Shown: positions 34,083 to 44,145, counted from the stretch's first letter. The stretch: DNA of 64,000 bases from Streptomyces olivaceus (GCF_000721235.1 NZ_JOFH01000041.1:19091-83090); one strand, 5' to 3'. Notes: generated by a model from the letters alone, not told the origin. Made by a program: numbers and translations.

Positions 34083-34185
34083 GCGGGCACGCCACGCTGG
34101 GTGACCGGTCCGCTTTGTGCAGTGACCGGCGCTTCGCTAGGTTCTGGGAGCCCGATGCGGGCCCGGACCCCTGGAGTGTGTCGGC

Positions 34186-35520
34186 GTGAGCAGCGGAACA
34201 CAGTTCGAGACCACCGCGGTGTTCGGGGGGTACGGGTATGACGCGCCGTACGAACACACCGTGCCGTACGGGCACGCCGCGCCGTATGAGTACGGCGCGT
34301 TGTACGGGCACGCCGTTCCGTACGGGCACTCGGCGCCGTTCGAACACACCGTGCCGTGCGCCCCGCGTGCGCCGGGGGACGGTTCGCGGGCCGGGAACCG
34401 GCGGCGTGCGCGGGAGAGCGGGCGGGCGGACGGCACCCTGCGCCGGCTGCTGCCGCGCGCGCTGGTCGTGGCGTTCCTGGCGGGCGGCACCAGCGCCTTC
34501 GTCGCCAAGGACAAGGCGGTCGAGCTGACCGTCGACGGCACCCCGCGCACCCTGCACACCTTCGCCGACGACGTCACCGAGCTGCTCGCCGAGGAGGGCG
34601 TCGAGGTGGGCGCCCACGATGTGATCGTGCCCGCCCCCGGCACCCCGCTGACCACCGGCGAGGACGTCGCCGTCCGCTACGGGCGGCCCGTCCTGCTCAC
34701 CCTGGACGGCCACCGGCGCCAGGTGTGGACGACCGCGGAGACGGTGGAGGGGGCGCTGCGGCAGCTCGGTGTGCGGACCGAGGGCGCGTACCTGTCCACC
34801 GGGGGATCGCGGCGCATCGGCCGTGCGGGGCTCGCCCTGGTGGTGCGCACTGAGCGGGTGGTGACGGTCATGGCGGACGGCCGCGCCCGCACCGTCCGCA
34901 CCAACGCCGCGACCGTGGCCGAGGCCGTCGAGCAGGCCGGTGTCACCCTGCGCGGCGAGGACACCACCTCCGTCCCCGGCACCGGCTTCCCCCGCGACGG
35001 GCAGACCGTCACCGTGCTGCGGATCACCGGCTCCCAGGAGGTCCACGAGGACCCGATCCCCTTCGACGCCCGGCGCACGGAGGACTCCTCGCTCTACCGG
35101 GGCACGGAGGTCGTCCAGCAGGCGGGCCGTCCGGGACTGCGCCGGACCACCTACGCCGTGCGCACCGTCAACGGCGTGCGGGAGAAGCCGCGCCGGCTGC
35201 GCACGGAGGTCGTGCGCGAGGCGCGCCCGCAGATCGTGCGGGTCGGCACCCGCGCCCGGCCGACGTCCGTCGAGGGCACCGGCCACCTGAACTGGCAGGC
35301 GCTGGCGGCCTGCGAGTCGGGCGGCCGCCCCGGCGCCGTCGACCCGTCGGGCACGTACGGCGGCCTCTACCAGTTCGACGCCCCCACCTGGCACGGCCTC
35401 GGCGGTGCGGGCCGCCCCGAGGACGCGCCGCCCGCGGAGCAGACGTACCGCGCCAAGAAGCTCTACGTCCGCAGCGGCGCCGGCGCCTGGCCCCACTGCG
35501 GCGCCCGGCTGCGGGGGTGA
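34186..35520 (+). CDS. rpfB: Resuscitation-promoting factor RpfB-like protein
   Basis: 444 residues: a Tyr/His-rich repetitive N-terminus (residues ~18-58, PYGH/PYEH units), basic linker, membrane helix ([20 protein letters not shown]), DUF348 repeats ([68 protein letters not shown]), G5 domain, and a C-terminal Rpf transglycosylase domain with [11 protein letters not shown] (catalytic Glu) and [12 protein letters not shown]. RpfB cleaves peptidoglycan to trigger growth of dormant cells or spores. GTG start; a TAGGTT -10-like site lies 48 bp upstream. Sits before rsmA-ispE, the usual order. Confidence 0.92.
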   Translation: MSSGTQFETTAVFGGYGYDAPYEHTVPYGHAAPYEYGALYGHAVPYGHSAPFEHTVPCAPRAPGDGSRAGNRRRARESGRADGTLRRLLPRALVVAFLAGGTSAFVAKDKAVELTVDGTPRTLHTFADDVTELLAEEGVEVGAHDVIVPAPGTPLTTGEDVAVRYGRPVLLTLDGHRRQVWTTAETVEGALRQLGVRTEGAYLSTGGSRRIGRAGLALVVRTERVVTVMADGRARTVRTNAATVAEAVEQAGVTLRGEDTTSVPGTGFPRDGQTVTVLRITGSQEVHEDPIPFDARRTEDSSLYRGTEVVQQAGRPGLRRTTYAVRTVNGVREKPRRLRTEVVREARPQIVRVGTRARPTSVEGTGHLNWQALAACESGGRPGAVDPSGTYGGLYQFDAPTWHGLGGAGRPEDAPPAEQTYRAKKLYVRSGAGAWPHCGARLRG

Positions 35521-35653
35521 GGCCGGCCGCGGCGCCGGGACGCGGGCGTGCGGCCGACGCGGCGGGCCCCTGGCCGCAGGCAGGTGTCCCGGTCGCAGAC
35601 AGGAGCCCCGGCTGCCGACAGGAGGCCCCCGCGCCCCCGGCTACCCTTGCGGA

Positions 35654-36538
35654 GTGAGCAGCCCCGTCCCCGACACCCTTCTGGGCCCCGCCGACGTCCG
35701 TGAACTCGCGGCCGCCCTCGGCGTACGCCCCACCAAGCAGCGCGGCCAGAACTTCGTGATCGACGCGAACACGGTCCGCCGTATCGTCCGCACCGCCGAG
35801 GTACGCCCCGACGACGTGGTGGTCGAGGTGGGTCCGGGTCTCGGCTCGCTCACCCTGGCCCTGCTGGAGACCGCCGACCGGGTCACCGCCGTGGAGATCG
35901 ACGACGTACTCGCCGGAGCCCTGCCCGCCACCGTCGCCGCCCGCCTGCCGGAGCGCGCCGACCGGTTCGCGCTCGTGCACTCCGACGCGATGCGGGTGAC
36001 CGGGCTCCCCGGCCCCGCCCCGACCGCGCTGGTCGCCAACCTGCCCTACAACGTGGCGGTCCCCGTCCTCCTCCACATGCTCGACACCTTCCCGAGCATC
36101 GAGCGCACCCTCGTCATGGTCCAGGCCGAGGTCGCCGACCGGCTCGCCGCCGGACCGGGCTCGAAGGTGTACGGCGTGCCGTCCGTGAAGGCCAACTGGT
36201 ATGCCGAGGTCAAGCGCGCCGGGTCCATCGGCCGTACCGTCTTCTGGCCCGCGCCGAACGTCGACAGCGGCCTCGTCTCGCTCGTCCGGCGCGCGGAGCC
36301 GCTGCGGACGACCGCCTCCCGGCGCGAGGTCTTCGCCGTCGTCGACGCCGCGTTCGCCCAGCGCCGCAAGACCCTGCGGGCCGCGCTCGCCGGATGGGCG
36401 GGGTCGGCCGCCGCCGCCGAGGCCGCGCTGGTCGGCGCGGGCGTTTCGCCGCAGGCGCGTGGCGAGGCGCTGACCGTGGAAGAGTTCGCCCGTATCGCCG
36501 AGCACAAGAAATCCCTTGCCGCCGGGCAGGAGAAATAG
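35654..36538 (+). CDS. rsmA: 16S rRNA dimethyladenosine transferase RsmA/KsgA
   Basis: 294 residues with [29 protein letters not shown] (SAM), VEIDD, SDAMRV and the catalytic [11 protein letters not shown]. It dimethylates A1518/A1519 in 16S rRNA. GTG 35654 is chosen because an in-frame extension upstream is Gly/Pro-rich; the AUG region of the family starts just before [10 protein letters not shown]. ispE follows after 14 bp. Confidence 0.95.
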   Translation: MSSPVPDTLLGPADVRELAAALGVRPTKQRGQNFVIDANTVRRIVRTAEVRPDDVVVEVGPGLGSLTLALLETADRVTAVEIDDVLAGALPATVAARLPERADRFALVHSDAMRVTGLPGPAPTALVANLPYNVAVPVLLHMLDTFPSIERTLVMVQAEVADRLAAGPGSKVYGVPSVKANWYAEVKRAGSIGRTVFWPAPNVDSGLVSLVRRAEPLRTTASRREVFAVVDAAFAQRRKTLRAALAGWAGSAAAAEAALVGAGVSPQARGEALTVEEFARIAEHKKSLAAGQEK

Positions 36539-36552
36539 GGAGTGACGAGCAA

Positions 36553-37449
36553 GTGAGCGTGACGGTCCGCGTCCCCGCCAAGGTCAACGTCCAGCTCGCG
36601 GTCGGCGCCGCCCGCGCCGACGGCTTCCACGACCTCGCCAACGTCTTCCTCGCGGTCTCCCTGTACGACGAGGTCACCGCGACCCCGGACGCCGACGGGC
36701 TCCGCGTCACCTGCGAGGGCCCGGACGCCGGTCAGGTCCCCCTGGACCGCACCAACCTCGCCGCCCGTGCGGCCCTCGCCCTCGCCGAGCGGTACGGCTG
36801 CGCACCCGACGTCCACCTGCACATCGCCAAGGACATCCCGGTCGCCGGCGGCATGGCGGGCGGCAGCGCCGACGGCGCGGGCGCGCTGCTCGCCTGCGAC
36901 GCCCTGTGGGGCACCGGCGCTTCCCGCGACGAGCTCCTCGCCCTCTGTGCCGAGCTGGGCAGCGACGTGCCGTTCAGCCTGGTCGGCGGGGCGGCGCTGG
37001 GCACCGGGCGGGGCGAGCGGCTGACGGAGCTGCAGGTGGGGGGCGACTTCCACTGGGTCTTCGCGCTGGCCGCGCGGGGGCTGTCGACGCCGGCCGTCTT
37101 CCGCGAGTTCGACCGGCTGGGGGAGGGCCTGGACATCCCGGAGCCGGCCGCCGACCAGGCGGTGCTGGACGCCCTCGCCAAGGGCGACTCCGCCGCGCTC
37201 GCCGTCGCCGTCACCAACGACCTCCAGCCCGCCGCCCTCTCCCTCTTCCCCGAGCTGTCCGACACCCTCGCGGCGGGCCGGGCGGCCGGCGCGCTCGCGG
37301 CGCTGGTCTCGGGCTCCGGCCCGACGACGGCCTTCCTCGCCCCGGACGCCCGCTCCGCCTCCGACATCGCCGGCGTCCTGCGGGCGTCGGGCACCTGCCG
37401 CGACGTGCGCACGGCGGTGGGGGCGGCGGCGGGGGCGACGGTGGTGTGA
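36553..37449 (+). CDS. ispE: 4-diphosphocytidyl-2-C-methyl-D-erythritol kinase
   Basis: 298-residue GHMP kinase: VRVPAKVNVQLAVGAARADGFHDL at the N-terminus, HIAKDIPVAGGMAGGSADGAGAL (phosphate loop) and ALVSGSGPTTAFL near the end. It phosphorylates CDP-ME in the MEP isoprenoid pathway. GTG start within 14 bp of rsmA, so co-transcribed. Confidence 0.95.
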   Translation: MSVTVRVPAKVNVQLAVGAARADGFHDLANVFLAVSLYDEVTATPDADGLRVTCEGPDAGQVPLDRTNLAARAALALAERYGCAPDVHLHIAKDIPVAGGMAGGSADGAGALLACDALWGTGASRDELLALCAELGSDVPFSLVGGAALGTGRGERLTELQVGGDFHWVFALAARGLSTPAVFREFDRLGEGLDIPEPAADQAVLDALAKGDSAALAVAVTNDLQPAALSLFPELSDTLAAGRAAGALAALVSGSGPTTAFLAPDARSASDIAGVLRASGTCRDVRTAVGAAAGATVV

Positions 37450-37452
37450 GGC

Positions 37453-38007
37453 TCAGCGGTTGTCGATGGCGGTCAGGTCGATGTCGATGTCGTAGGGGAC
37501 GCTGATCCTCAGGCGGTCGTGGTGGATGCCGGTGAGGGTGTAGGCGCCGGTGTCCTCGTCGCGGCGGTGGACTGCCACAACCGGACGCTGAGTTCTGCTG
37601 TCCATCTCGACCAGCCAGAAGTGAGGGATGCCGGCGGCGGCGTACTTGTGCGGCTTGGTGCCGCGGTCGCGTGCCTCGGTGTCCGGGGCGACCACCTCGG
37701 CGGCGAGCAGGACGTCTTCGGCCCGGTAACCCATGTCGTCCCATCCGGTGATCGCTTCCGCGTGGATCAGGCTCACGTCGGGTTCCAGGCCGTTGCGCCG
37801 GTCCAGGACGACGGTCATGTTCCGCCGGACACGGAAAACGGGCGGCAGGGTCCGGCGCAGGCCGTTGAGCAGGAGATCTCCCGTGATCGAGTGGAAGCGG
37901 TTCTGCGGGCGGGGGAAGTACAGGTGCCCGTCGATCAGATCGGCGCGGCACGGAAGATCCGGCAGGGTGAACAGGTCGGCCAGGGTGTAGTCGCCCACAG
38001 CGGTCAT
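37453..38007 (-). CDS. Uma2-family (DUF820) putative restriction-fold endonuclease
   Basis: 184 residues of the PD-(D/E)XK-like DUF820/Uma2 family: LADLFTLPDLPCRADLIDGHLYFPRP, LEPDVSLI (Asp), LLAAEVVAPDTEARDRGTKPHKYAAAGIPHFWLVE (Glu ... Lys). Function unknown; Streptomyces has many paralogues. It lies convergent with ispE with only 3 bp between stops, interrupting the usual ispE-ABC-F order and so likely a later insertion. Confidence 0.85.
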   Translation of the reverse strand: MTAVGDYTLADLFTLPDLPCRADLIDGHLYFPRPQNRFHSITGDLLLNGLRRTLPPVFRVRRNMTVVLDRRNGLEPDVSLIHAEAITGWDDMGYRAEDVLLAAEVVAPDTEARDRGTKPHKYAAAGIPHFWLVEMDSRTQRPVVAVHRRDEDTGAYTLTGIHHDRLRISVPYDIDIDLTAIDNR

Positions 38008-38180
38008 GGTCCCTCTTTTCTTGCTCTCACCGGCGGTGACGTCGGTTCGCGCCGGCGGAGGCCCTCGCTCTCACCTACAGCAACGAGCGACCGGCCCCGC
38101 CCGCATCACCCCGCCCGCGACTCCCCACCCCCCGGAGGGCCTACGCTTGAAGGCTGATCGATCCCCCAGTCAGGAGAGAA

Positions 38181-39992
38181 ATGGCCGTCAATCTGGTCAA
38201 TGTCGAGAACGTCAGCAAGGTGTACGGCACCCGTGCACTCCTCGACGGCGTGTCGCTCGGCGTCTCCGAAGGGGACCGCATCGGTGTCGTCGGGCGGAAC
38301 GGCGACGGCAAGACGACGATGATCCGGATGCTGGCCAGGCTGGAGGAGCCGGACACCGGCCGGGTCACCCACTCCGGCGGGCTGCGGCTCGGCGTGCTCA
38401 CCCAGCACGACTCCCTCGACCCCGCCGCCACCGTCCGGCACGAGGTCATCGGGGACCTGGCCGACCACGAGTGGGCGGGCAACGCCAAGATCCGCGACGT
38501 GCTGACCGGGCTGTTCGGCGGCCTCGACATGCCGGGGTTCCCGCAGGGGCTCGACACCGTCATCGGGCCGCTCTCCGGCGGTGAGCGGCGCCGGATCGCG
38601 CTGGCCAAGCTGCTCATCGAGGACCAGGACCTGGTCGTCCTGGACGAGCCCACCAACCACCTCGACGTCGAGGGCATCTCCTGGCTCGCCCGGCACCTGC
38701 GCGAGCGGCGGTCCGCGCTCGTGTGCGTCACCCACGACCGGTGGTTCCTCGACCAGGTCTGCACCCGCATGTGGGACGTGCAGCGCGGCGACGTCTACGA
38801 GTACGAGGGCGGCTACTCCGACTACGTCTTCGCCCGCGCCGAGCGCGAGCGCATCGCCGCCACCGAGGAGACCAAGCGGCAGAACCTGGTCCGCAAGGAG
38901 CTGGCCTGGCTGCGGCGCGGGGCGCCCGCCCGGACGTCCAAGCCGCGCTTCCGCGTCGAGGCCGCCAACGAGCTGATCGCCGACGTGCCGCCGCCCCGGG
39001 ACAGCAGCGAGCTGATGAAGTTCGCCTCGTCCCGGCTGGGCAAGACCGTCTTCGACCTGGAGGACGTCACCGTCCAGGCCGGCCCCAAGGTGCTGCTCAA
39101 GCACGTGACCTGGCAGCTCGGCCCCGGCGACCGCATCGCCCTGGTCGGCGTCAACGGCGCCGGCAAGACCTCCCTGCTGCGTGCCATGACCGAGGCCGCC
39201 CGCAGCGACGGCGAGCAGCAGCCCGCGGGCGGGCAGGTGCGGGTCGGCAGGACCGTCAAGCTGGCGTACCTGTCGCAGGAGGTCGACGAGCTGGACCCCG
39301 ACTGGCGGGTCCTGGAGGCCGTGCAGCGGGTGCGCGAGCGCGTCGACCTCGGCAAGGGGCGCGAGATGACCGCCGGGCAGCTGTGCGAGACCTTCGGCTT
39401 CGGCAAGGAGAAGCAGTGGACGCCGGTCGGCGACCTGTCCGGCGGTGAGCGGCGGCGGCTCCAACTGCTGCGGCTCCTCATGGACGAGCCCAACGTCCTC
39501 TTCCTCGACGAGCCCACCAACGATCTCGACATCGAGACCCTGACCCAGCTGGAGGACGTCCTCGACGGCTGGCCCGGCTCGATGGTCGTCATCTCCCACG
39601 ACCGGTTCTTCGTCGAGCGGACCACCGACCGGGTCTTCGCCCTCCTCGGCGACGGCGCGCTGCGCATGCTGCCGCGCGGTATCGACGAGTACCTGGAGCG
39701 GCGCCGGCGGATGGAGGAGGCCGCCGAGGCGAGCGCCCCGGCCGCGGCCAGGCCCGCCACCGCCGGGTCCGAGAAGAGCGCCGCCGACGTGCGCGCCGCC
39801 AAGAAGGAGCTGCAGAAGATCGAGCGGCAGCTGGACAAGGTCTCCGAGAAGGAGACGAAGCTGCACGCGCGGATCGCCGAGAACGCCACGGACTTCGCGA
39901 AAGTGGCCGAACTCGATGCGGAGCTGCGGGAGTTGACGGGACAGCGGGAGGAGCTGGAGATGCGCTGGCTGGAACTCGCCGAGGACGCCTGA
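38181..39992 (+). CDS. ABC-F family ATPase (translation-factor type)
   Basis: 603 residues with two nucleotide-binding domains: Walker A GVVGRNGDGKTT and LVGVNGAGKTS, signatures LSGGERRR (twice), Walker B VVLDEPTNHLD and LFLDEPTNDLD, and a linker with RGAPARTSKPRFR. A C-terminal coiled coil (AKKELQKIERQLDKVSEKETKL...) is present. No membrane helices. ABC-F proteins act on ribosomes or in antibiotic protection; this one matches the general Uup/EttA-like class. Confidence 0.93.
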   Translation: MAVNLVNVENVSKVYGTRALLDGVSLGVSEGDRIGVVGRNGDGKTTMIRMLARLEEPDTGRVTHSGGLRLGVLTQHDSLDPAATVRHEVIGDLADHEWAGNAKIRDVLTGLFGGLDMPGFPQGLDTVIGPLSGGERRRIALAKLLIEDQDLVVLDEPTNHLDVEGISWLARHLRERRSALVCVTHDRWFLDQVCTRMWDVQRGDVYEYEGGYSDYVFARAERERIAATEETKRQNLVRKELAWLRRGAPARTSKPRFRVEAANELIADVPPPRDSSELMKFASSRLGKTVFDLEDVTVQAGPKVLLKHVTWQLGPGDRIALVGVNGAGKTSLLRAMTEAARSDGEQQPAGGQVRVGRTVKLAYLSQEVDELDPDWRVLEAVQRVRERVDLGKGREMTAGQLCETFGFGKEKQWTPVGDLSGGERRRLQLLRLLMDEPNVLFLDEPTNDLDIETLTQLEDVLDGWPGSMVVISHDRFFVERTTDRVFALLGDGALRMLPRGIDEYLERRRRMEEAAEASAPAAARPATAGSEKSAADVRAAKKELQKIERQLDKVSEKETKLHARIAENATDFAKVAELDAELRELTGQREELEMRWLELAEDA

Positions 39993-40162
39993 GCCTCCCG
40001 CGTCCGCCCCGCCCCGCCCGTGCGTCACCGTGGGGGCAGCGGGAGCGGGTGATGTAAAGGCCGCGTGAAGACGCGTAACAGAGGCATCACGGGCCGGTCC
40101 TCCCTTGGGAACAGCGGTGGACGCGGCCCGGTGGGGGGCCGGCCGCGGGTGATAGAAAGGCC

Positions 40163-40194
40163 GTCCGAGGACTGTCCGAGGACTGTCCGAGGCA
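40163..40194. repeat. 11-bp tandem repeat in the 291-bp gap before the PQQ-like genes
   Basis: GTCCGAGGACT twice plus a partial third copy (40163, 40174, 40185). The rest of the gap (39993-40283) shows no gene; near the end CTAAAAAT could be a -10 and GGGGGAAC is the SD of the next gene. Confidence 0.7.
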
Positions 40195-40283
40195 TGTGGA
40201 ACGATCGCCTTCGACGACTCCGGGACCAGCGCGTGACCCGGGGCGTGGCTAAAAATCAGTGAGTAATAAGGGGGAACGCGCTG

Positions 40284-42104
40284 ATGAGCCAGCCGCCGAA
40301 TCAGCCGCCGTATCAGGGTGGCTTCGGAGCACCGCAGGACCCACCGCCGGGAGGCTTCGGGGCACCCGCCCCGCAGGGCCCGCCCCAGACGCCGCCGCCC
40401 CCGCAGGGCCCGCCGTCCGGTCCGCCGCCGCAGCCGGGGTACGGCTATCCGCAGCAGCCGGGCCAGCCCGGTCAGCCGGGTCAGCCGGGACCGTACGGTC
40501 AGCCCGGCCAGCCCGGTCCGTACAACTCCGGTCCGTACGCGCAGCCCCAGCAGCCGGGTCCCTACGGCCAGCAGCCCGGCCAGCCCGGCTACGGCTACCC
40601 GCAGCAGCCGCAGTATCCGGGCGCGCCCGGCACCCCGCCCCCGGGCGGGTCCGGCTCCCGCAACCCGTTCAAGGGCAAGCCCGCCCTCGCGATCGCCGCC
40701 GCGGTCGCGGCCCTGCTGGTCATCGGCGGCAGCGTGTGGGCGGTCACGTCGGGCGGTGGCGACGACGAGGACAAGAAGCCGTCCGTCGCCGGAAAGAGCG
40801 ACGACCCGAAGCCCTCCGGCTCCAAGGGCGGCGCCCCGGTGAACCCGGGTGACGGCAGCGGCGACGGCGGCGAGGACCCCGAGGACCTCAACGAGGGCCG
40901 CCAGGCCGGCGAGGCCAAGGTGCTCTGGTACAAGTCGGCGCCCGACGCCCCCGGTTCCGGTGCCGACGCCGACGGCATGTGGATCACCGACAAGGCCGCG
41001 GTGAAGGCGGCGTACAAGCAGGTCTTCGCGTACAACGTCGGCGACGGCAAGCCCGCCTGGGACCCGATCTCCTTCCCGGAGAAGATCTGCGCGGCCACCC
41101 CGGAGAAGACCGCCGCCAACAAGGTCGTCGTCGCCTACATGAGCGGCTCCAGCGACCGCGCCAAGTGCAACCAGCTCCAGGAGATCGACCTCGCCACCGG
41201 CGCCAAGGGCTGGACGGGCAAAGTCGACGACGGCGCGCTGTTCGACTCCACGCTCTCCCTCGAACTCACCCTCAGCGGCAACACCATGATGATCGGCCGC
41301 TCCCAGTCCGGCACCGCCTACGACGTCACCAGCGGCAAGAAGCTGTACGACAAGAAGAAGTACGGCGACGCCTGCTTCCCCGCCGGTTTCGCCGGCAGTG
41401 CCGACAAGCTCGTCCAGGTCGCCTCCTGCGGCGCCGGCGGCGACAAGGAGCACGACGAGGTCCAGGGGCTCGACCCGAAGACCGGCAAGGTCCTGTGGAC
41501 CTACCCGTACGAGAAGGGCTGGCGGGTCGAGCGCGCGTACTCCGTCGACCCGCTCGTCGTCTACGCCACCAACGAGGACAAGAAGGTCTGGAACATCTCC
41601 TCCTTCACCTCCGGCGGCAAGGTCCTCGAACAGGTCGGTGTCGACGAGGACTTCGCCCCCGAGTGCGGCTGGGCCATCATGGAACGCGACCTCCAGGGCT
41701 GCACGGGCGTCGCGGTCGCCGACAACACGCTCTACCTGCCGACCGAGGCGACCAGCGGCGCCAACGAGATCGTCGCGATCGACCTCGCCTCCGGCAAGGA
41801 GAAGTGGCGCGCCAAGTCCCCCGAGGACGAGTCGATGGTGCCGCTGAAGACCGAGGGCGACCAGCTCATCGCGTACGTCCAGCCGTCCTACGACGCGGGC
41901 GGCCAGATCGTGTCCATCCCGACCGGCGGCAACAGCCACAAGCCGGGCAAGCTGCTGCAGAACCCGCAGGGCGTCGCGGACATCGAGAACAGCTTCTACT
42001 CCAAGGACATCGACTGGGTCGACGGGCGGTTCTACATCTCCAGCACCCGCCTGACCGGGAAGGACGACGCCAAGGAGAAGTTGATGCTCGCCTACGGCAA
42101 GTGA
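40284..42104 (+). CDS. Membrane-anchored PQQ-like beta-propeller protein, proline-rich N-terminus
   Basis: 606 residues. Positions 1-~130 are Pro/Gly/Gln/Tyr-rich with PGQPGQP and PYGQP repeats (low complexity, cytoplasmic). One helix (ALAIAAAVAALLVIGGSVWAV) follows, then an acidic linker, and an extracellular domain rich in repeated strands with PQQ-like blades (VQGLDPKTGKVLWTYPYEKG; EIVAIDLASGKEKWRAKS). The domain would bind a partner or sense an envelope ligand. It has no enzyme motif. Two Cys pairs may form disulfides. It is a tandem paralogue of the next gene. Confidence 0.82.
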   Translation: MSQPPNQPPYQGGFGAPQDPPPGGFGAPAPQGPPQTPPPPQGPPSGPPPQPGYGYPQQPGQPGQPGQPGPYGQPGQPGPYNSGPYAQPQQPGPYGQQPGQPGYGYPQQPQYPGAPGTPPPGGSGSRNPFKGKPALAIAAAVAALLVIGGSVWAVTSGGGDDEDKKPSVAGKSDDPKPSGSKGGAPVNPGDGSGDGGEDPEDLNEGRQAGEAKVLWYKSAPDAPGSGADADGMWITDKAAVKAAYKQVFAYNVGDGKPAWDPISFPEKICAATPEKTAANKVVVAYMSGSSDRAKCNQLQEIDLATGAKGWTGKVDDGALFDSTLSLELTLSGNTMMIGRSQSGTAYDVTSGKKLYDKKKYGDACFPAGFAGSADKLVQVASCGAGGDKEHDEVQGLDPKTGKVLWTYPYEKGWRVERAYSVDPLVVYATNEDKKVWNISSFTSGGKVLEQVGVDEDFAPECGWAIMERDLQGCTGVAVADNTLYLPTEATSGANEIVAIDLASGKEKWRAKSPEDESMVPLKTEGDQLIAYVQPSYDAGGQIVSIPTGGNSHKPGKLLQNPQGVADIENSFYSKDIDWVDGRFYISSTRLTGKDDAKEKLMLAYGK

Positions 42105-42171
42105 CCTCCTTCTCCCGCTCGTTCCGCTCCCGCCCCCCGTCGTCCCCTTCGCTCTCCGAGGTGCTCACGCC

Positions 42172-44064
42172 ATGACCCAGCCGCCGCCCCCGCCGCCCAA
42201 CCAGCCCCCGCAGGGGGGAGGGTTCGGCCCGCCCCCGCAGAACCAGCCGCCGCAGCAGCCGCCGGCCCCGCCCTCCGGACCGGACTTCGGCAAGGCGCCC
42301 GAGCCCGGGTACGGATACCCGCAGACGCCCCCGGCCGCCCCGCAGACACCGCCGCCCGCCGCTCCGGCGGCCCCGCCCGCCGGGCCGCCGCCGCAGCAGC
42401 CGGGGTACGGCTACCCGCAGGCACCGCCGCAGCCCCAGCCCGGCTACGGCTACCCCGGCCAGCAGCCGGGACAGCCGGGATACCCCGGCCAGCCGAGCCC
42501 GTACGGACAGCCGACGCCGCCGTACGGCCAGCCGGGCCAGCCGCCCGGGTACGGCTATCCGCAGGCGACCATGCCGATGCAGCCCCAGGCCGGCGGCCCG
42601 GGCGGCGGGCGGAAGAACGCGCAGCTGGCGATCATCGTGTCGGCGGTCGTCGCGATCGCGCTGATCATCGGCGGCGGAGTCTGGTACGCCTCCTCCGGCG
42701 ACGACGGCAAGAAGGACACCGCCGGCACCAGCGGCGGCACCGGCGGCGACGGCGGCACGGAGGAGAAGGGCGGCGACGGCGGCACGTCCGCCGGCGCCCA
42801 GGAGAAGGCGCCCGCCGACCCCGCCTCCAAGGTGCTCTTCCAGGTCCCCATGCCCGAGGTGAGCAAGGACGAGAGCAGCGTCGTCGTCTCCGGCTCGTGG
42901 CTGACCGACAAGGTGTACGCCAAGAGCGGCGTCGCCGAGGTGGTCGGGTACGACCCCGCCAAGGGCGGCAAGAAGTGGTCGATCAAGCTGGACGGCCCGG
43001 TGTGCGCCGTCACCGACCACGTCACCGACGACAACAAGACGGCGATCATCCACCAGCCCGCCATGCCGACCAAGAAGCAGCGCTCGCACGGCTGCTCCCA
43101 GGTCTCCGTCCTGGACCTGGACGCGGGGGAGAAGGTGTGGACGAAGACCGCGGGCGAGGGGCCGATCTCCTTCAACAACGTCACGATCAGCGGTGACACC
43201 GTCGCGGCCGGCAGCACCGACGGAGGCGTCGCCTTCGGCATCGACAAGGGCGACGTCCTCTGGTCCCCGAAGGCGACGGACACCTGCTACGACGCCGGTT
43301 ACGGCGGCGGCGAGAAGCTCGTCGCGGTGCGCAAGTGCGGCTCGTACGACGCCCGGGAACTGCACATCCAGACCATCGACCCGAAGAGCGGGAAGGTGAT
43401 CACCGAGTACAAGATGGCCAAGGGCATCGAGTACGCGGGCGTCGTGTCGACGGAGCCGCTCGTGGTGGCCGCCGACGTCGGCGACTCCGCCGGTGACGGC
43501 AGTGGCATCTCGGACTTCTTCTCCATCGACAACAAGACCGGCAAGCTGCTCGCCCGCATCTCGGCCCCCGGCGACCAGTTCGCGGCCCGCTGCGACACGA
43601 TCACCAGGATCGAGAGCTGCACGGGCCTCGCGGCCGGCAACGGCAAGCTGTACGTCCCGACCGAGGAGCACGACGGCAGCGGCGAGTCCTACAGCCAGGC
43701 CAACGAGGTCGTCGCCTTCGACCTGACCACCGGCAAGCAGACCGGCCAGCGCGCGGACTCCGGCGACAACTACACGATCACCCCGCTGCGCATGGACGGC
43801 GGCAACGTGATCGCGTACAAGCGCCCGCCGTACGACAAGGGCGGCCAGATCGTCAGCATCGACGGCGCCACGTTCAAGCAGACGACGCTGCTGGAGAACC
43901 CGGCGACCGACGCGGTGCGCGACGTGGAGTCCAGCATGTCGCCGGACTACTCGGAGCTCCGCTACTCGCAGGGGCACCTGTACATGTCGCAGGTGTACGC
44001 CAGCGAGCCGTCCAGCACCGGCGACAAGGAGTACCTGGCGATCGGCTTCGGCGCCGGCGGCTGA
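42172..44064 (+). CDS. Paralogous PQQ-like beta-propeller membrane protein
   Basis: 630 residues with the same layout: Pro/Gln/Gly-rich N-terminus (GYGYPQ, PGQPGYPGQ repeats), helix (LAIIVSAVVAIALIIGGGVWYAS), Gly/Lys/Glu linker and a beta-propeller domain (VLDLDAGEKVWTK; TIDPKSGKVITEYK; VAFDLTTGKQTGQR). It starts 67 bp after the first with a CCGAGG box. In S. coelicolor-type genomes such pairs are common, function unknown. The paired transcript ends at a hairpin (44110-44145). Confidence 0.82.
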   Translation: MTQPPPPPPNQPPQGGGFGPPPQNQPPQQPPAPPSGPDFGKAPEPGYGYPQTPPAAPQTPPPAAPAAPPAGPPPQQPGYGYPQAPPQPQPGYGYPGQQPGQPGYPGQPSPYGQPTPPYGQPGQPPGYGYPQATMPMQPQAGGPGGGRKNAQLAIIVSAVVAIALIIGGGVWYASSGDDGKKDTAGTSGGTGGDGGTEEKGGDGGTSAGAQEKAPADPASKVLFQVPMPEVSKDESSVVVSGSWLTDKVYAKSGVAEVVGYDPAKGGKKWSIKLDGPVCAVTDHVTDDNKTAIIHQPAMPTKKQRSHGCSQVSVLDLDAGEKVWTKTAGEGPISFNNVTISGDTVAAGSTDGGVAFGIDKGDVLWSPKATDTCYDAGYGGGEKLVAVRKCGSYDARELHIQTIDPKSGKVITEYKMAKGIEYAGVVSTEPLVVAADVGDSAGDGSGISDFFSIDNKTGKLLARISAPGDQFAARCDTITRIESCTGLAAGNGKLYVPTEEHDGSGESYSQANEVVAFDLTTGKQTGQRADSGDNYTITPLRMDGGNVIAYKRPPYDKGGQIVSIDGATFKQTTLLENPATDAVRDVESSMSPDYSELRYSQGHLYMSQVYASEPSSTGDKEYLAIGFGAGG

Positions 44065-44109
44065 GCCGGCCGGCCTCCGCAGGCGCTCCGGTGCCCCACG
44101 GCCCCGGCC

Positions 44110-44145
44110 ACGGCCCCGTCCCCGTTCTCGCGGGGGCGGGGCCGT
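44110..44145 (+). terminator. Rho-independent-type hairpin after the PQQ-like pair
   Basis: 15-bp arms (44110-44124 and 44131-44145) with one mismatch and a 6-nt loop, 45 bp after the stop of the second PQQ-like gene. Confidence 0.7.

Noticed and set aside
34083..34185. c-di-AMP (ydaO) riboswitch before rpfB
   Set aside because: The gap is 103 bp, too short for that riboswitch; no conserved core was seen.
40284..40680. Direct repeats in the PQQ-like gene as a CRISPR array or mobile element
   Set aside because: They are codon-level repeats of Pro-Gly-Gln and Tyr units in a single open frame; no spacers.
38106..41939. Very long minus-strand open frame (about 1277 codons) across ABC-F and the first PQQ-like gene
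   Set aside because: Codon positions mirror the GC bias of the real plus-strand genes; the ABC-F motifs (Walker A/B, signature) are on the plus strand. Shadow.
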